From contig OY755182.1 of NCBI GenBank assembly GCA_963576735.1, positions 2,046,001 through 2,110,000 of the forward strand: a stretch of 64,000 nucleotides of DNA, in the 5' to 3' direction. The notes under the pieces are model-generated. The model saw only the letters and a program-made list of their open reading frames with translations. It was not told where the DNA came from and made no database searches. This stretch comes from Bedellia somnulentella. Lineage: Eukaryota > Arthropoda > Insecta > Lepidoptera > Bedelliidae. The position numbers and the translations under genes are program-made. This document shows, in pieces, positions 54,611 through 64,000 of this stretch. Numbering within the stretch: position 1 is the stretch's first letter; each line of letters begins with the position of its first letter.

Positions 54611-55235
54611 TACAAGTTAACAGTGCAGGTCGCCTATCACGACATGCTGCCTTAAATGATATCATCTGTCGGGCTCTTGTCAGCGCCCACGTGCCAGCGA
54701 CCTTGGAACCTCCTGGATTAATACGGGACGATGGCAAGAGACCTGATGGTATGACTTTGTTGCCTTGGAGAAATGGCAGGGCGCTGATATGGGATGCAAC
54801 CTGTGTCGACACTCTTGCGCCTTGCCATTTATCCAGGTCAGCGGCGCGTGCAGGTACTGCTGCTGCCAACGCCGAGAGTTTCAAACGGCGTAAATACTCA
54901 GTATTAACAAATGACTATCATTTCATACCTTTCGCCGTTGAAACTCTCGGCCCGTGGGGGAACGAGGCGCGGCTGTTCTTTAAAGAACTGTCCGCTCGCC
55001 TTGTGGAAGTGTGTGGTGATCCCAGAGCTGGCAGCTACCTCGGCCAACGCATTAGCTTGGCCATCCAAAGAGGAAATGCTGCTAGCATATTGGGCACGTT
55101 ACCCTACACCGACAACGATGAATTTCACGAAATTTTTCGTTTGTAATATATATATTTAGTTTTAATTGATTTTTTATACCATGATTGTAAATATTTGTTA
55201 TTTGTTATTTGAATTAAAACTTCTTAAATTAATAT
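54611..55235 (+). mobile_element. LINE C-terminal region with endonuclease-like motif
   Basis: A long open frame (ORF 54586-55146; true similarity from about codon 12) containing [20 protein letters not shown] and [12 protein letters not shown], then [15 protein letters not shown], and [17 protein letters not shown]. This is the conserved C-terminal segment found downstream of reverse transcriptase in some metazoan non-LTR elements. The PD...WD-T pattern resembles a PD-(D/E)XK restriction-like endonuclease, but that assignment is my inference. GC content and codon use are much higher in GC than the surroundings. 5'-truncated: no RT part. It is open for over 175 codons, so it is relatively young. 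Confidence 0.72.
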
Positions 55236-55319
55236 TTTAATTTATTTGTATGAATATCTTATGACCTTCTCGTGTAGTCATATCACTTGCTTAAACTTGG
55301 AAATCCCAGTTATAAATTG

Positions 55320-55571
55320 CATACATACATACATAAATATACTCACGGCTCTAAATTCCTAGAGTGGGTAGCCAGAACTAAGGAATTCGAAATTCCTCAG
55401 CCAATTTTAGAAAATTGAGGGGGGAAAAGACGATAAAATAAAGGTTGTTGCTGATGGGTCTCCAATGCCATCGCCCAAAACCCCTCAAAGCCCGAATACC
55501 GTAAGTCCCCTCTTACGTACATCTACCGGAAGAAATGGGGTAGTGCTATTCTAAGCCGACGCCACACAGCA
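55320..55571 (-). mobile_element. SINE-B copy
   Basis: Full-length in reverse, main subfamily, somewhat diverged. Confidence 0.9.
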
Positions 55572-55628
55572 TAAAATAAATAAATGAATGAATAAATCTG
55601 AGTAGGTATACCCACATAACATAACATT

Positions 55629-55775
55629 TACGACATCCGTGGCCTATCCACCTTTCCACTAATAGGTAAAGAGGTAAATAATCTCTGGATCCGGATGTTG
55701 CCGGTTCGGGACCTAGTAGTAAATATTTGTTTGGAAACTATGATTAACGGTTGTTTCTTAAACTTGGATGTTGTT
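55629..55775 (+). mobile_element. SINE-E-like, diverged
   Basis: ACGACATCCGTGGCCTATCC, then CCGGTTCGGGACC in B-box position. A body like SINE-E follows only weakly. Confidence 0.4.
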
Positions 55776-55779
55776 GTTT

Positions 55780-55895
55780 AAATCTTTTTGTTCATGAAAA
55801 CCTCATGTGGGGATTATGACTAATATCGGGGCGTATACCCGAGGTCGCGGGTTCGATTCCCGCCTGTGTCGAAATTTTTTTTTCCTTTATTTATT
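55780..55895 (+). mobile_element. SINE-D, palindromic fragment
   Basis: Begins with the reversed end (GAAAACCTCATGTGGGGATTA) and continues in forward sense with GTATACCCGAGGTCGCGGG, the T arm, and CGAAATTTTTTTTTCC. Same inverted arrangement as at 46029. Confidence 0.72.
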
Positions 55896-55984
55896 CTTTA
55901 TTTATTGGATGTTATTGATTGACTTCAAAAAAGGAGAAACTCAACTCGGTTGTATATTACTCCGTTATTATTACGCTATGAATT

Positions 55985-56190
55985 TCTTAAGTTGTTTTTC
56001 TATTCCTTTGGATGTGCTTCCAAGGTGGTCCCATTTAATTAAAGGTTCGGTTGAGTAATAAAAAAATTATAAAAATTAATAAAATGCACACGTAGATAAC
56101 ATTTTTATTAATCCAATTTTGTATGAAAATTAGGGATTCCATAAAAAAAATGTGAAGACGATTCCATTTTTGTTCGAGAAGATATTTTTA
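55985..56190 (+). repeat. Paralogous segment (matches 36690-37260)
   Basis: Copy without the SINE-A insertion, continuous across the site. Confidence 0.65.
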
Positions 56191-56423
56191 TATACCTATA
56201 GAATACTCTTTATTGCACAATCAAATATTTTAAGAATATATTATGTTCTTGGATAAAAGAACAGTTAGCGGGCTTATTACTTAAACTTTTGGATGGTAAG
56301 GTCACTAAAGTAAAGCTTATAATGAGTACATGTAAAAGTTAAATTTACTCATTCATAATGTCTTTTACATGTGTTAGTATCCCATGCCAAGACAAGTCAT
56401 TAAATTGTAACTAATTTAGGGTT
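56191..56423. other. No recognised feature
   Basis: AT-rich. AGTATCCCATGCCAAGACAAGTC may be a remote SINE-E tail trace. Confidence 0.35.
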
Positions 56424-56670
56424 TGCTGTGTATTGTCGGCTTAGAATAGCACTACCCCATTTCTGCCGGTGGGTGTACGTAAGAGGCGACAAACGGTATT
56501 GGGGCTTTTGAGGGATTTTTGGGCGATGCGGTTGGAGACCCATCACCAACAACCTTTATTTCACCATCTTTTCCCCACGCAACTTCCAAAGGTGGCTGAG
56601 GAATGTCTCATTTCCTAGCTCTGGCTACCCCTTCAAGGGATTTATAGCCGTGAGTATATGTATGTATGTA
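56424..56670 (+). mobile_element. SINE-B copy
   Basis: Full-length, main subfamily, with hairpin CCCCTTCAAGGG. Confidence 0.92.
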
Positions 56671-56876
56671 TTTTTTAATACATTGAGGAGTTAATCACAT
56701 GATTGATTGTTTACCAAGTTGATTCTTTCATTAAAAGGGTACGGCACACTATCGATTAAAACTACTTTCAACGAAAAGTAGCCGTTAAAGTATCCCATTC
56801 CATGCCAGGTGACTATAATGGCTTACCCGGACCCTGATTTTATTATATTAGTTTTGTCGAATCTAATTTTAAACTT

Positions 56877-57124
56877 GCCGTGTAATGCTGGCTTACTGTA
56901 ATATATTTATACTGTACTGTGGATCACAATTGGGCGCGCTCTTTACCGCGCCAGTAATAAACCAGCTTCGATGCAAGTGTGTAGTTTCATTGCTTGCCCG
57001 CATACCTTTCACTTACTCTACTTTGGTGTCGTAAGAGGCGACCATGTGTATGAAGCTTTATAAAGTAGTTTATGGGCGATGCGGTTTGAGACCCATCCCC
57101 AATGATACTATATTTCAACCACAG
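56877..57124 (+). mobile_element. SINE-B, old, broken and truncated
   Basis: 5' piece GCCGTGTAATGCTGGCTTAC, then about 110 unrelated bases, then GGTGTCGTAAGAGGCGACC to CCCAATGATACTATATTTC. It stops where the LINE tail begins. Confidence 0.68.
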
Positions 57125-57151
57125 ATTTATTTATTTATTTATTTATTTATT
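57121..57151 (+). repeat. (TTTA)n LINE tail
   Basis: About seven ATTT units at the 3' end of the minus-strand LINE. Confidence 0.9.
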
Positions 57152-58283
57152 GGGCATGCACACAGTACAACATCATAATATTATATTTTCCAAAAGACAT
57201 AATGTTTTGCTCAGATGCAGTACCAAAACAGCATGCACAGCATTACCTTGTAAGTTGAACTATACAATGTTTGATACAAATATAAATGATTCAAAATAAA
57301 ATAATGTAAATTTAATTCAATGGAAGTTCGTATATAAACAATTTCAAAAAGAATCATAAACAAAGATATTATAAATAAATTGAAATTAAATTAAAATTGA
57401 GATCAAATTAAAATTAAAACATTAACAGTATAAAAAAGAAATAAAATAAATAATATTAAAATAGTTTTTCTTAAAGTAAAGTATTGTGTAAAATATTATA
57501 ATTATTATAATAGTACTTATTAAATTATTTCTATGCATTTTTTACGAAACGAACGTAGAGAGTCATGATAAATATCAGGAGGAGTCACTTCTTCTTTATT
57601 ATTGCAAATGGAGTTATATAATTGACACATTCTATGGATGGGGTTATTATTAACGACATTTGAGCTTGCACTTGGCACAATAAACGGGCGAGCATGGCGC
57701 AATGTCTTCCGAGGGACATTGATGTTTATATGAGACAGAACAGAAATCGAAAGCGAGCCATTAATTATCTTGTGCAACGTAGTAAGATCTAATATTTGCC
57801 TTCTTTCAAATAAATTATTAAGTTCAAAGTGTTGACAACGTTCCTCATATGATTTTAATTTTCTTCTCAGTCCAAACCGTGAACATAATAATCTTACAAA
57901 GCGTTTTTGAACCGATTCTATCTTGTCGATGTACGTATTGTAAAATGGTGCCCAGATCGCTGATGCATATTCAATTTGACTTAGTACTAGGGATTTATAG
58001 ATTCTTATCAAGCTTACAGGGTTTTGAAAATCTTTGGTATTTCGGGAAAGGAAGCCAATTAGCCTGTAGCACCTATTTACGATAGTGTTGCATTGTTCAC
58101 TGTATGATAATTTACTATCGAGTAGAACCCTGAGATCCTTGGCAACGCTTTTTTTTCTATTATGGTATTATTTATTTTATAATCATAGTCTATTGTATTC
58201 ATTTTCAAAGAAAATGACATGACAAAACACTTTTTTATGTTTAAACTGACTCTATTTTGAAGACACCAATTGCTATTATGCTA
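57127..58283 (-). mobile_element. Jockey-type LINE, 3' part
   Basis: Minus strand. From the right: SNWCLQNRVSLNIKKC (RT thumb), VAKDLRVLLDSKLSYSEQC after a frameshift in an A-run near 58155, then a 163-codon open part (57520-58011) with SLVLSQIEYASAIWAPFYN, VQKRFVRLLCSRF and LDLTTLHKIINGSLS. A 3' UTR of about 370 bp ends in (TTTA)n. 5'-truncated before the catalytic domain. Confidence 0.85.
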
Positions 58284-58286
58284 TAC

Positions 58287-58754
58287 TTACGTATATAGAT
58301 TGGCAGTTCAAGGACTAAAACGGTCAAAGTATAGTCAGAGGTCCCTCAGAAAAGTTTGTAATGTGAGGTTATGTGATCGTGTGAGGAATGACGTGATTCG
58401 TGAAAGGTGTGGTGTAAAAGATGATATTGTAAGAAAGATAGAAAAAGGAATGTTGAGATGGTTTGGGCATATAGAGAGGATGGATGACAGTAAATTGGTA
58501 AAAGAGATCTATAGAGCCAATGTGGAAGGTAATGTTAGTAGAGGACGACCTCGGAGGACACATTTGGATCAAATAGAAAATGTGCTCAAAAAGGCAGGTG
58601 TCCAAAGTACGAAGAATAAAAGAGCATGTATGAAAAGATTGATGGATGTGAATGAAGCTAGAGAGGTTTGCCAGGATCGTACAAAGTGGCAATCGATAGT
58701 CTCTGCCTACCCCAATGGGAACTAACGGCGTGAGAATATGTATGTATGTATGTA
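58287..58754 (+). mobile_element. RTE LINE, longest 3' fragment in the window
   Basis: Carries 151 codons of the ORF2 C-terminus (58270-58725; true similarity from about codon 8) without a stop: YSQRSLRKVCNVRLCDRVRN, IRERCGVKDDIV, MLRWFGHIERMDD, GNVSRGRPRRTHLDQIE, KNKRACMKRLMDVNEAREVC and SAYPNGN. The LRWFGH-ERM and RGRPR-T--DQI motifs are typical of the region after the reverse transcriptase in RTE-like LINEs. The 3' end is CTCTGCC-TACCCC-AAT-GGGA, ACTAACGGCGTGAGAATATG, (TATG)n. It directly abuts the Jockey-type LINE, whose 5' truncation point is here. Confidence 0.93.
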
Positions 58755-58895
58755 CAAAGACAAAAGGCGAGACCAAAAAAAAGTATAATGGTGTGCGTAA
58801 ATGAGTGAATGTGTGACATTAATAAGGCGGATTTCATACTAGCCCTATTAAAATTGATAAAAAAGCAAGTATTTGTTATTTTCACCAATTTGTAA

Positions 58896-58985
58896 ACATA
58901 CATACATACATATACTCACGGCTATAAATCCCTAGAAGGGGTAGCCAGAGCTAAGTAATTGAAAATTCCTCAGCCACTTTTGGAA
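58896..58985 (-). mobile_element. SINE-B, 3' end
   Basis: Reverse, truncated after CAGCCACTTTTGGAA. Confidence 0.88.
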
Positions 58986-59458
58986 TATAATACATGAAAC
59001 CACATGAACTAACTGTTAGTGTCTAATTATGTTAAATGAACGAACCGAATAGATTTTAATGTAAGTTAGTGACTTTCAAAAATCTGCATTGGTTTTCACA
59101 TTTATTTATTTTTATGAATGAAATATAATCTGCACGTAAACTTATGAAAAAAATACGTGGATATTAAACAAAAAACACGCACGCATTTTAAGGCTGGGTG
59201 GGCAACTGATTATATTTCAAAATATTTATTCAATATATGAATAAATGAAATATTTCAAAATACAACCCAAACTTCAATAAATCAGATGTTTGGCTGTTTT
59301 TACGTCTGAAATGTTTCGTTTTTGTGTGTATTTTCGGAAATTCATTGGTAAGAGGAATCAGATATTGATCAACATGGCTTACATGAGATACCGACACCAA
59401 TATCAAAGTGGCGATGAAACATCCCTATGGATGCATCCATCCAATCCAAGCAAAAGTT
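58986..59458. other. No recognised feature
   Basis: AT-rich, with ATATTTCAAAATA repeats near 59210-59260 and no gene. Confidence 0.4.
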
Positions 59459-59468
59459 GAGTAATCTA

Positions 59469-59727
59469 CATACATACATACATATACTCACGGCTATATT
59501 TCCCTAGAAGGAGTAGCCAGAGCTAAGGAATTATAAATTCCTCAGCCACTTTTGGAAGTTGAGTGGGGAAAAGATGGTAAAATAAAGGTTTTTGGTGATG
59601 GGTCTCCAACCGCATCGCCCAAAAAACCAATAAAAAGCCCCAGTACCCTTAGTCGCCTCTTACGACACCCGTGAGTAGAAAGGGGTAGCGGCATTCTAAG
59701 CCGGCACTACACGGCACAATCTATTAG
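59469..59727 (-). mobile_element. SINE-B copy, CCCACGGGTGTCG subfamily
   Basis: Full-length in reverse with 10-bp TSD GAGTAATCTA (59459-59468 and 59728-59737). About ten extra bases (CAATCTATTAG) lie beyond the usual 5' end. Confidence 0.92.
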
Positions 59728-59737
59728 GAGTAATCTA

Positions 59738-60367
59738 TTCGGGGATTTATAGAATAAACCTTTGAGTCTAAGAATTTGAGTTGAAATAAGTTGTATTTTT
59801 TCTCATCATAATCCTTTCAGTAAATCAAAACAAAGGTTTTGTAACTGCTGCTTAGCCTATAACTGTTGACAGAACAATGTCAGTCGCGTTGGATCGCATA
59901 GTTATTTCTTTATTCAAATAATAAGGGGATTGCTAATGTCTGTTTTTTTATACTATATATTTAACTTCATAATGAAGTAGAAAAAAAGTTTGTATGCAAA
60001 TGAGCTTTTGCAGTTTGCATGGTATGGGCTTAGAATTCATATTACTCATAGTAGTTGTCATAAGAGGCAACTAAATTGTTTGGAAGAAATGCATAAATGT
60101 ACTAATAAAAAACCGTAGATTAGTTATGCGCGTTCATAAGTGGAACTTAAAAAACAGGCTCAATGGCTCATCTGACTTTAGTCGCACACTAGCTGCCGTC
60201 GCAACCGTTCACCTGTTTTGGTGTGTTTGTTTATCAAAAAAATCGAGAATGCCGTCGTGTGTGATGAGATACGAACTATAGTAGAAAAACTACTAAAATT
60301 ATGGGATACTTATCTTTCGTTACTATTATAAATTTACATTATTATATTAAATTTACATAATTTACTT
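59738..60367. other. No recognised feature
   Basis: AT-rich; a faint SINE-B-like trace (GCTTAGAATTCATATTACTC, then GTCATAAGAGGCAACTAAA) at 60028-60077. Confidence 0.4.
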
Positions 60368-60620
60368 TGCCGCGTAGTGCCGGCTTAGAATGTCGCTACC
60401 CCTTTTCTACCCACGGGTGTCGTAAGAGGCGACTAAGGGTATTGGGGATTTTTATTGGATTTTTGGGCGATGCGGTTGGAGACCCATCACCAAAAACCTT
60501 TATTCTCACCATCTTTTCCCCACTCAACTTCCAAAAGTGGCTGAGGAATTTATAATTTCTTAGCTCTGGCTACCCCTTCTAGGGAAATATAGCCGTGAGT
60601 ATATGTATGTATGTATGTAT
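60368..60620 (+). mobile_element. SINE-B copy, CCCACGGGTGTCG subfamily
   Basis: Full-length with TATG tail. The 62-codon frame at 60367-60555 is incidental. Confidence 0.92.
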
Positions 60621-61148
60621 AAATTTACAATGTTTTAATTATAATTTACGAGTATAATAAATTAGGTGTGTCGTGTGTATAGATCTTAATTCAGTGCCTC
60701 CAGTAAAAAATGGATTAACTCAAATAATTACCCAGGGATACCCGCGCTTATACCGAATAGATATTGGTTGACTAGGTGAATCATCTTTTCGTTTAGCTCC
60801 ACAGCTTTAATGATAACGCCACAGAAACCAAAAGTAAGAAAAACTCGTGCGACCAAGCAAGGAAGTTGCTCTTTCACATATCGTATTCATTGAGGTAAGC
60901 ATTTACATGAAAATGTATGTAAGTAAAAACTGCTTTTTGTGATATACAGTGAAAATTTCAAGTCTGCTTCTCTACAAGCCCCAAAAAAAAGGATTCTATA
61001 ACGAGAACTATGCCAAGCAGTACAAGGGGTATCACTGCTAAAAACAAATAGACGGACGAAGATTTAGAAAAAGTTCGTAGGGACATTTTGACATTTCCAC
61101 AGTATGAAAGTCACAACATACCAAAGTATAATGTAAGTCACAATGTGA
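60621..61148. other. No recognised feature
   Basis: No gene or repeat recognised. Confidence 0.4.
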
Positions 61149-61380
61149 TGCTGTGTAGTGTCGGCTTAGAATAACACTACCCCATTTCATCCGGTGGGTG
61201 TACGTAAGAGGCGACTAACGGTATTGGGGCTTTTAAAGGATTCTTGGGCGATGCGGTTGGAGATCCATCAGCGACAACCTTTATTCCACCATCTTTTCCC
61301 CACGCAACTTCCAAAAGTGGCTGGGGAATTTCTGATTCCCTACCCCTTCAAGGGATTCATAGCCGTTAGTATATGTATAT
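61149..61380 (+). mobile_element. SINE-B copy, tail split by another SINE-B
   Basis: Main subfamily, with a deletion before the hairpin (TTCCCTACCCC). The remainder of its tail (ATGTATATGTATGTATTTATG) continues at 61576 after the nested copy. Confidence 0.9.
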
Positions 61381-61575
61381 ACATACATACATACATATAC
61401 TCACGGCTATAAATCCCTAAAAGGGGTAGCCAGAGCTGAGAAATTATAAATTCCTTAGCCACTTTTGGAAGTTGAGTGGGGAAAAGATGGTAGAATAAAG
61501 GTTGTTGATGATGGGTCTCCAACCGCATCGACCAAAAATCCCTTAAAAGCCCAAATACCGTTAGTCGCCTCTTAT
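61381..61575 (-). mobile_element. SINE-B, 5'-truncated, inserted in a SINE-B tail
   Basis: Reverse copy ending at TTAGTCGCCTCTTAT. TATATGTATA occurs on both sides and probably is the TSD, though the flank is microsatellite. Confidence 0.88.
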
Positions 61576-61596
61576 ATGTATATGTATGTATTTATG

Positions 61597-62032
61597 AAAG
61601 TTACCATGCACGTTATAAAACAACAAAGAAATTTTTGGTAACTACTTTGAACATGCATACAATTTATTCTTTGTATTGCAGAGACCGTCCAAAAGAGGAA
61701 CAAGTTTGTAAGACTAAAAATATTTCTCAACTTTCAAAAAGCTCTGGGTATGTATGTAAGTTAAAACCGTATTAGTATTAGGAGGGTAATATTTTTGTGT
61801 TTCGTAAACCTAAATGCAAATAAAAGTTTAGAACGCGGACGGATATGTGAGTGGAAAGCTGCTAGTATTTTTTGTTATTTCAATTTCACGAGATGAATTT
61901 ATTACATAATCTTAGTTTTAAAAGTTTTCATACTGACTACAAAGGTTGTCTGGAGGAGAATGATTTTAGCGATAAGATCGCTGATTATGTCTTTGTTTTA
62001 TTAAAATGTATATTTTTGTTTTTTTTTCTTTT

Positions 62033-62071
<39 letters not shown>

Positions 62072-62600
62072 TTTTATTTTTATATTCTATTATATTATTT
62101 AGAAACGTACATATACTAAGACAATCTTAATCTATCTTTTAGATATCTTTTCACTGTCCTTTAAACATTTGTTATGTTTTTACTACTAGGTCTATTTTAT
62201 TCACTTTGAAATATGAAAATAAACTTGTGAGAATGCAATTACCAGGGGCCCAATTCTACAATTTTAAGAAACGTCACCGTTTTGATACAGTCTGTAGGTC
62301 AAATAAGTACAATACTGTATCTCTATTTTTAGTCGTTACAACGTAATCGGTTTTATTATCTTAGCTGCCGGAGCATGGTTTTGTCAATTTTGACATTCCA
62401 AATCAATCATTTATTCATTCTTTAATAAGTCAAATAAGTGTTGTCATTTCAGTGATCTTAAAAATCTACCGCAATAACTGTACCTATTTCTGTACCATCG
62501 CCCAAGACTAAAGAAATATCATTTAAATTTTATGTACAGTTTATGAGTACTTTCTGCTAGAAGACTCGACCGAAATATTTTATTATAGGTTAATTCTTTA
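61597..62600. other. No recognised gene; contains a microsatellite
   Basis: AT-rich. The 76-codon frame at 61872-62102 ends in translated microsatellite (repeated IYIY) and is not supported as a gene. Confidence 0.4.
62036..62066 (+). repeat. (TA)n microsatellite
   Basis: About 14 TA units followed by CACATA. Confidence 0.95.
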
Positions 62601-62800
62601 CATGGGTGTCGTAAGAGGCGACTAAGGGTATGGGGCTTTTTAAAGTGACTTTTAGGCGATGCGGTTGAACACCCATCACCAACGATACTTTATTTCTACC
62701 ATCATCTCCCATATAAACTTCCAAATGTGGCTGGGGAGATTTTAGCTCTAAAGCTGTGGCTACCCCTTTTTAGGGATTTATGGCCGTGAGTATATGTATA
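62601..62800 (+). mobile_element. SINE-B, lacking the 5' end, CCAACGATAC subfamily
   Basis: Starts TACATGGGTGTCGTAAGAGG. CACCAACGATACTTTATTTC and AAATGTGGCTGGGGAG mark the subfamily. Confidence 0.87.
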
Positions 62801-62831
62801 GCAAAATTAAAAACCTGTAACAATGTACCTG

Positions 62832-62946
62832 CAAATACATTGTCACATGACAGGACCAAGTATAACTCAGCTATAATAGTTTCCTCACGGTTAACGTCCT
62901 CAATAAATAAAAAAGACATTGATCAAGGCCCAACGAGAATTTAAAC
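62832..62946 (-). mobile_element. SINE-A, old fragment
   Basis: Reverse piece: TTGTCACATGACAGGACCAAG, CTCAGCTATAATAGTTTCC, AAGGCCCAACGAGAATTTAAAC, covering the middle to the B box. Confidence 0.65.
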
Positions 62947-63050
62947 TCAAACCGATGAAGTCTCAAAAAAAGAGCTGAGTTTTGATTTCATCGTTATAAA
63001 AATTTAAAATTGTATGGGTACGTAAATGGTTAAATTTATGCGGGTATCTA

Positions 63051-63127
63051 CTCCATGGCGATCGATAGTCTCTGCCTACCCCAATGGGAACTAATGGCGT
63101 GAGTATATGTATTTATGTATGTATGTA
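63051..63127 (+). mobile_element. RTE LINE 3' tip
   Basis: GGCGATCGATAGTCTCTGCC to the hairpin and TATG tail; extremely short 5'-truncated insertion. Confidence 0.85.
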
Positions 63128-63183
63128 CCTACTCCGTAACTATCATTCATTTTAATGGAATGTCTTCCAGGCATGACATTATT

Positions 63184-63372
63184 ACAGAAGCCGCCTGCCT
63201 TTTTGAGAAAACTCTCTATTTGGTCCGATTGTGTCCTCCGTAGTCGTCCTCTACTAACACCACTTTCCAGTGCCTTCCACATTGGGTTTTTACACATCCA
63301 ATTTACCTATTCATCCTTATCATGCCCAAACCGTCTTAAAAATATTATTGCCTTAGTAGTAGTATATGGAAA
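63184..63372 (-). mobile_element. RTE LINE internal fragment
   Basis: Reverse coding piece: RRFGHDKDE with a stop, NPMWKALESGVSRGRLRRTQ, QIESFLKKAGG. It lacks the 3' end, so it is a truncated remnant. Confidence 0.8.
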
Positions 63373-63571
63373 AATACTAGTTTTCATTGAAACAGACCTA
63401 TCCCAAATTTTTTATTGATGTACAAGCGCGAATTTAAATAAAGGCTGTTTTCAATGTTAGTAAAAAAATTGTTTTTTCTTTTCCTCAAAGTCTCTATAGG
63501 TACCCTGCGTTTTGAAAATGACACCTCTCTTTTGCTCTGTTTTATATTCTACAGATAAGTTAGTAGTGAAT

Positions 63572-64000
63572 TCGGTATGCAAAGTTTTACAAAAGTGGTG
63601 CTGATTACGTAACCATTTCGAGCTATTATGTTTTTAAAGCATATTTTCTTGAAATGAAATCAAACAAAGCTAAGATGACCGTTATTTTAACAAAATACTG
63701 TAACAGTATTTGACCTTCAGCGTTATTTCAAAGACAATCGTTTTTGCAGTTTATAAATAAAATATCGAAAATGAAAAGTTTGTTTAGTATCAAATCGTTA
63801 TAATTTCATTTGAAATCACAAATTCGTGAAATGTTTTGCAATCAGCAACATTTTTATTAAACATTTCGCTTTATTTGCATGTCGCTACGTGATATTTTCG
63901 ATCGATGACGTCATTAAGTACAAAAGTTGAACAATCTTTAAAAAATCATAACTTTTCAATTACTCATTTTAGATGAAAAATATTCAAATTAGTCTTTTAT
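63572..64000 (+). repeat. Dispersed repeat, copy 2, runs off the window
   Basis: Homologous to 42552-42995 throughout and still matching at base 64000, so its right limit is outside. Confidence 0.82.

Noticed and set aside
54555..54884. 109-codon minus-strand frame
   Set aside because: Opposite strand of the longer LINE-derived frame, which has the recognisable motifs.
58369..58776. 135-codon minus-strand frame
   Set aside because: Antisense shadow of the RTE fragment at 58287-58754.

Overview
This is a eukaryotic, AT-rich, intron-like stretch from an insect, most likely a lepidopteran (moth or butterfly). It has no bacterial gene organisation, no operons and no long continuous genes. It carries many SINE copies with (TATG)n or (TTATG)n tails, RTE-type and Jockey/CR1-type LINE fragments, mariner, piggyBac, Tc1-like and Helitron remnants, and one exon of an insect neuropeptide receptor. 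The assignment to Lepidoptera rests on recognising the repeat families; the species cannot be named from sequence alone.

Host gene content is minimal. The only convincing host coding sequence is one exon on the minus strand at 53458-53772. It encodes an N-terminus plus TM1 and TM2 of a rhodopsin-class receptor of the AKH/corazonin/ACP (GnRH-related) type and ends exactly at a GTGAGT splice donor. No later exon was recognised at lower coordinates. If the exon is functional, most of the window (1-53457) is its first coding intron and 53773 onward is 5' UTR or upstream DNA.

Layout. 1-4.1 kb: SINE and RTE fragments. 4.1-12.7 kb and 20.6-28.1 kb: two copies of a large segmental duplication, each with its own later insertions, so they show empty and filled sites for each other. 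13.2-15.5 kb: tandem Helitron-like elements. 15.5-16.1 kb: a tRNA-like element joined to SINE-A. 17.1-18.7 kb: a decayed mariner holding a nested foldback MITE. 30.9-33 kb: a Jockey-like LINE whose reverse transcriptase is split by a CR1-like LINE. 33.4-36.5 kb: local duplications, another LINE fragment and an inverted Helitron-like copy. 38.8-41.8 kb: a Tc1-like element with perfect 32-bp TIRs, next to an IS4EU/Harbinger-like transposase remnant. 43.6-45 kb: stacked SINE-A copies, one broken by a long-TIR element. 45-53 kb: SINEs, an RNase H remnant and tRNA-like elements. 53.4-53.8 kb: the receptor exon. 54.5-58.8 kb: three LINE remnants. 59-64 kb: SINEs and a repeat that runs off the end and is also present at 42.5 kb.

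Family names used here: SINE-A (tRNA-headed, about 370 bp, pentamer tail), SINE-B (about 250 bp, TATG tail, the most abundant), SINE-D (tRNA-like core with inverted flanks), SINE-E (tRNA-headed, long AT-rich tail), SINE-F (tRNA-headed, CCCC-loop-GGGG tail), and RTE (the LINE). The main biological pattern is that SINE-A, SINE-B and SINE-F share their 3' end design with the RTE LINE: a short C/G stem-loop, then a TGTGA/CGTGA box, and in A and B a microsatellite tail. This suggests all are copied by the same reverse transcriptase. Several family boundaries are supported by target-site duplications (TSDs) read directly from the sequence.
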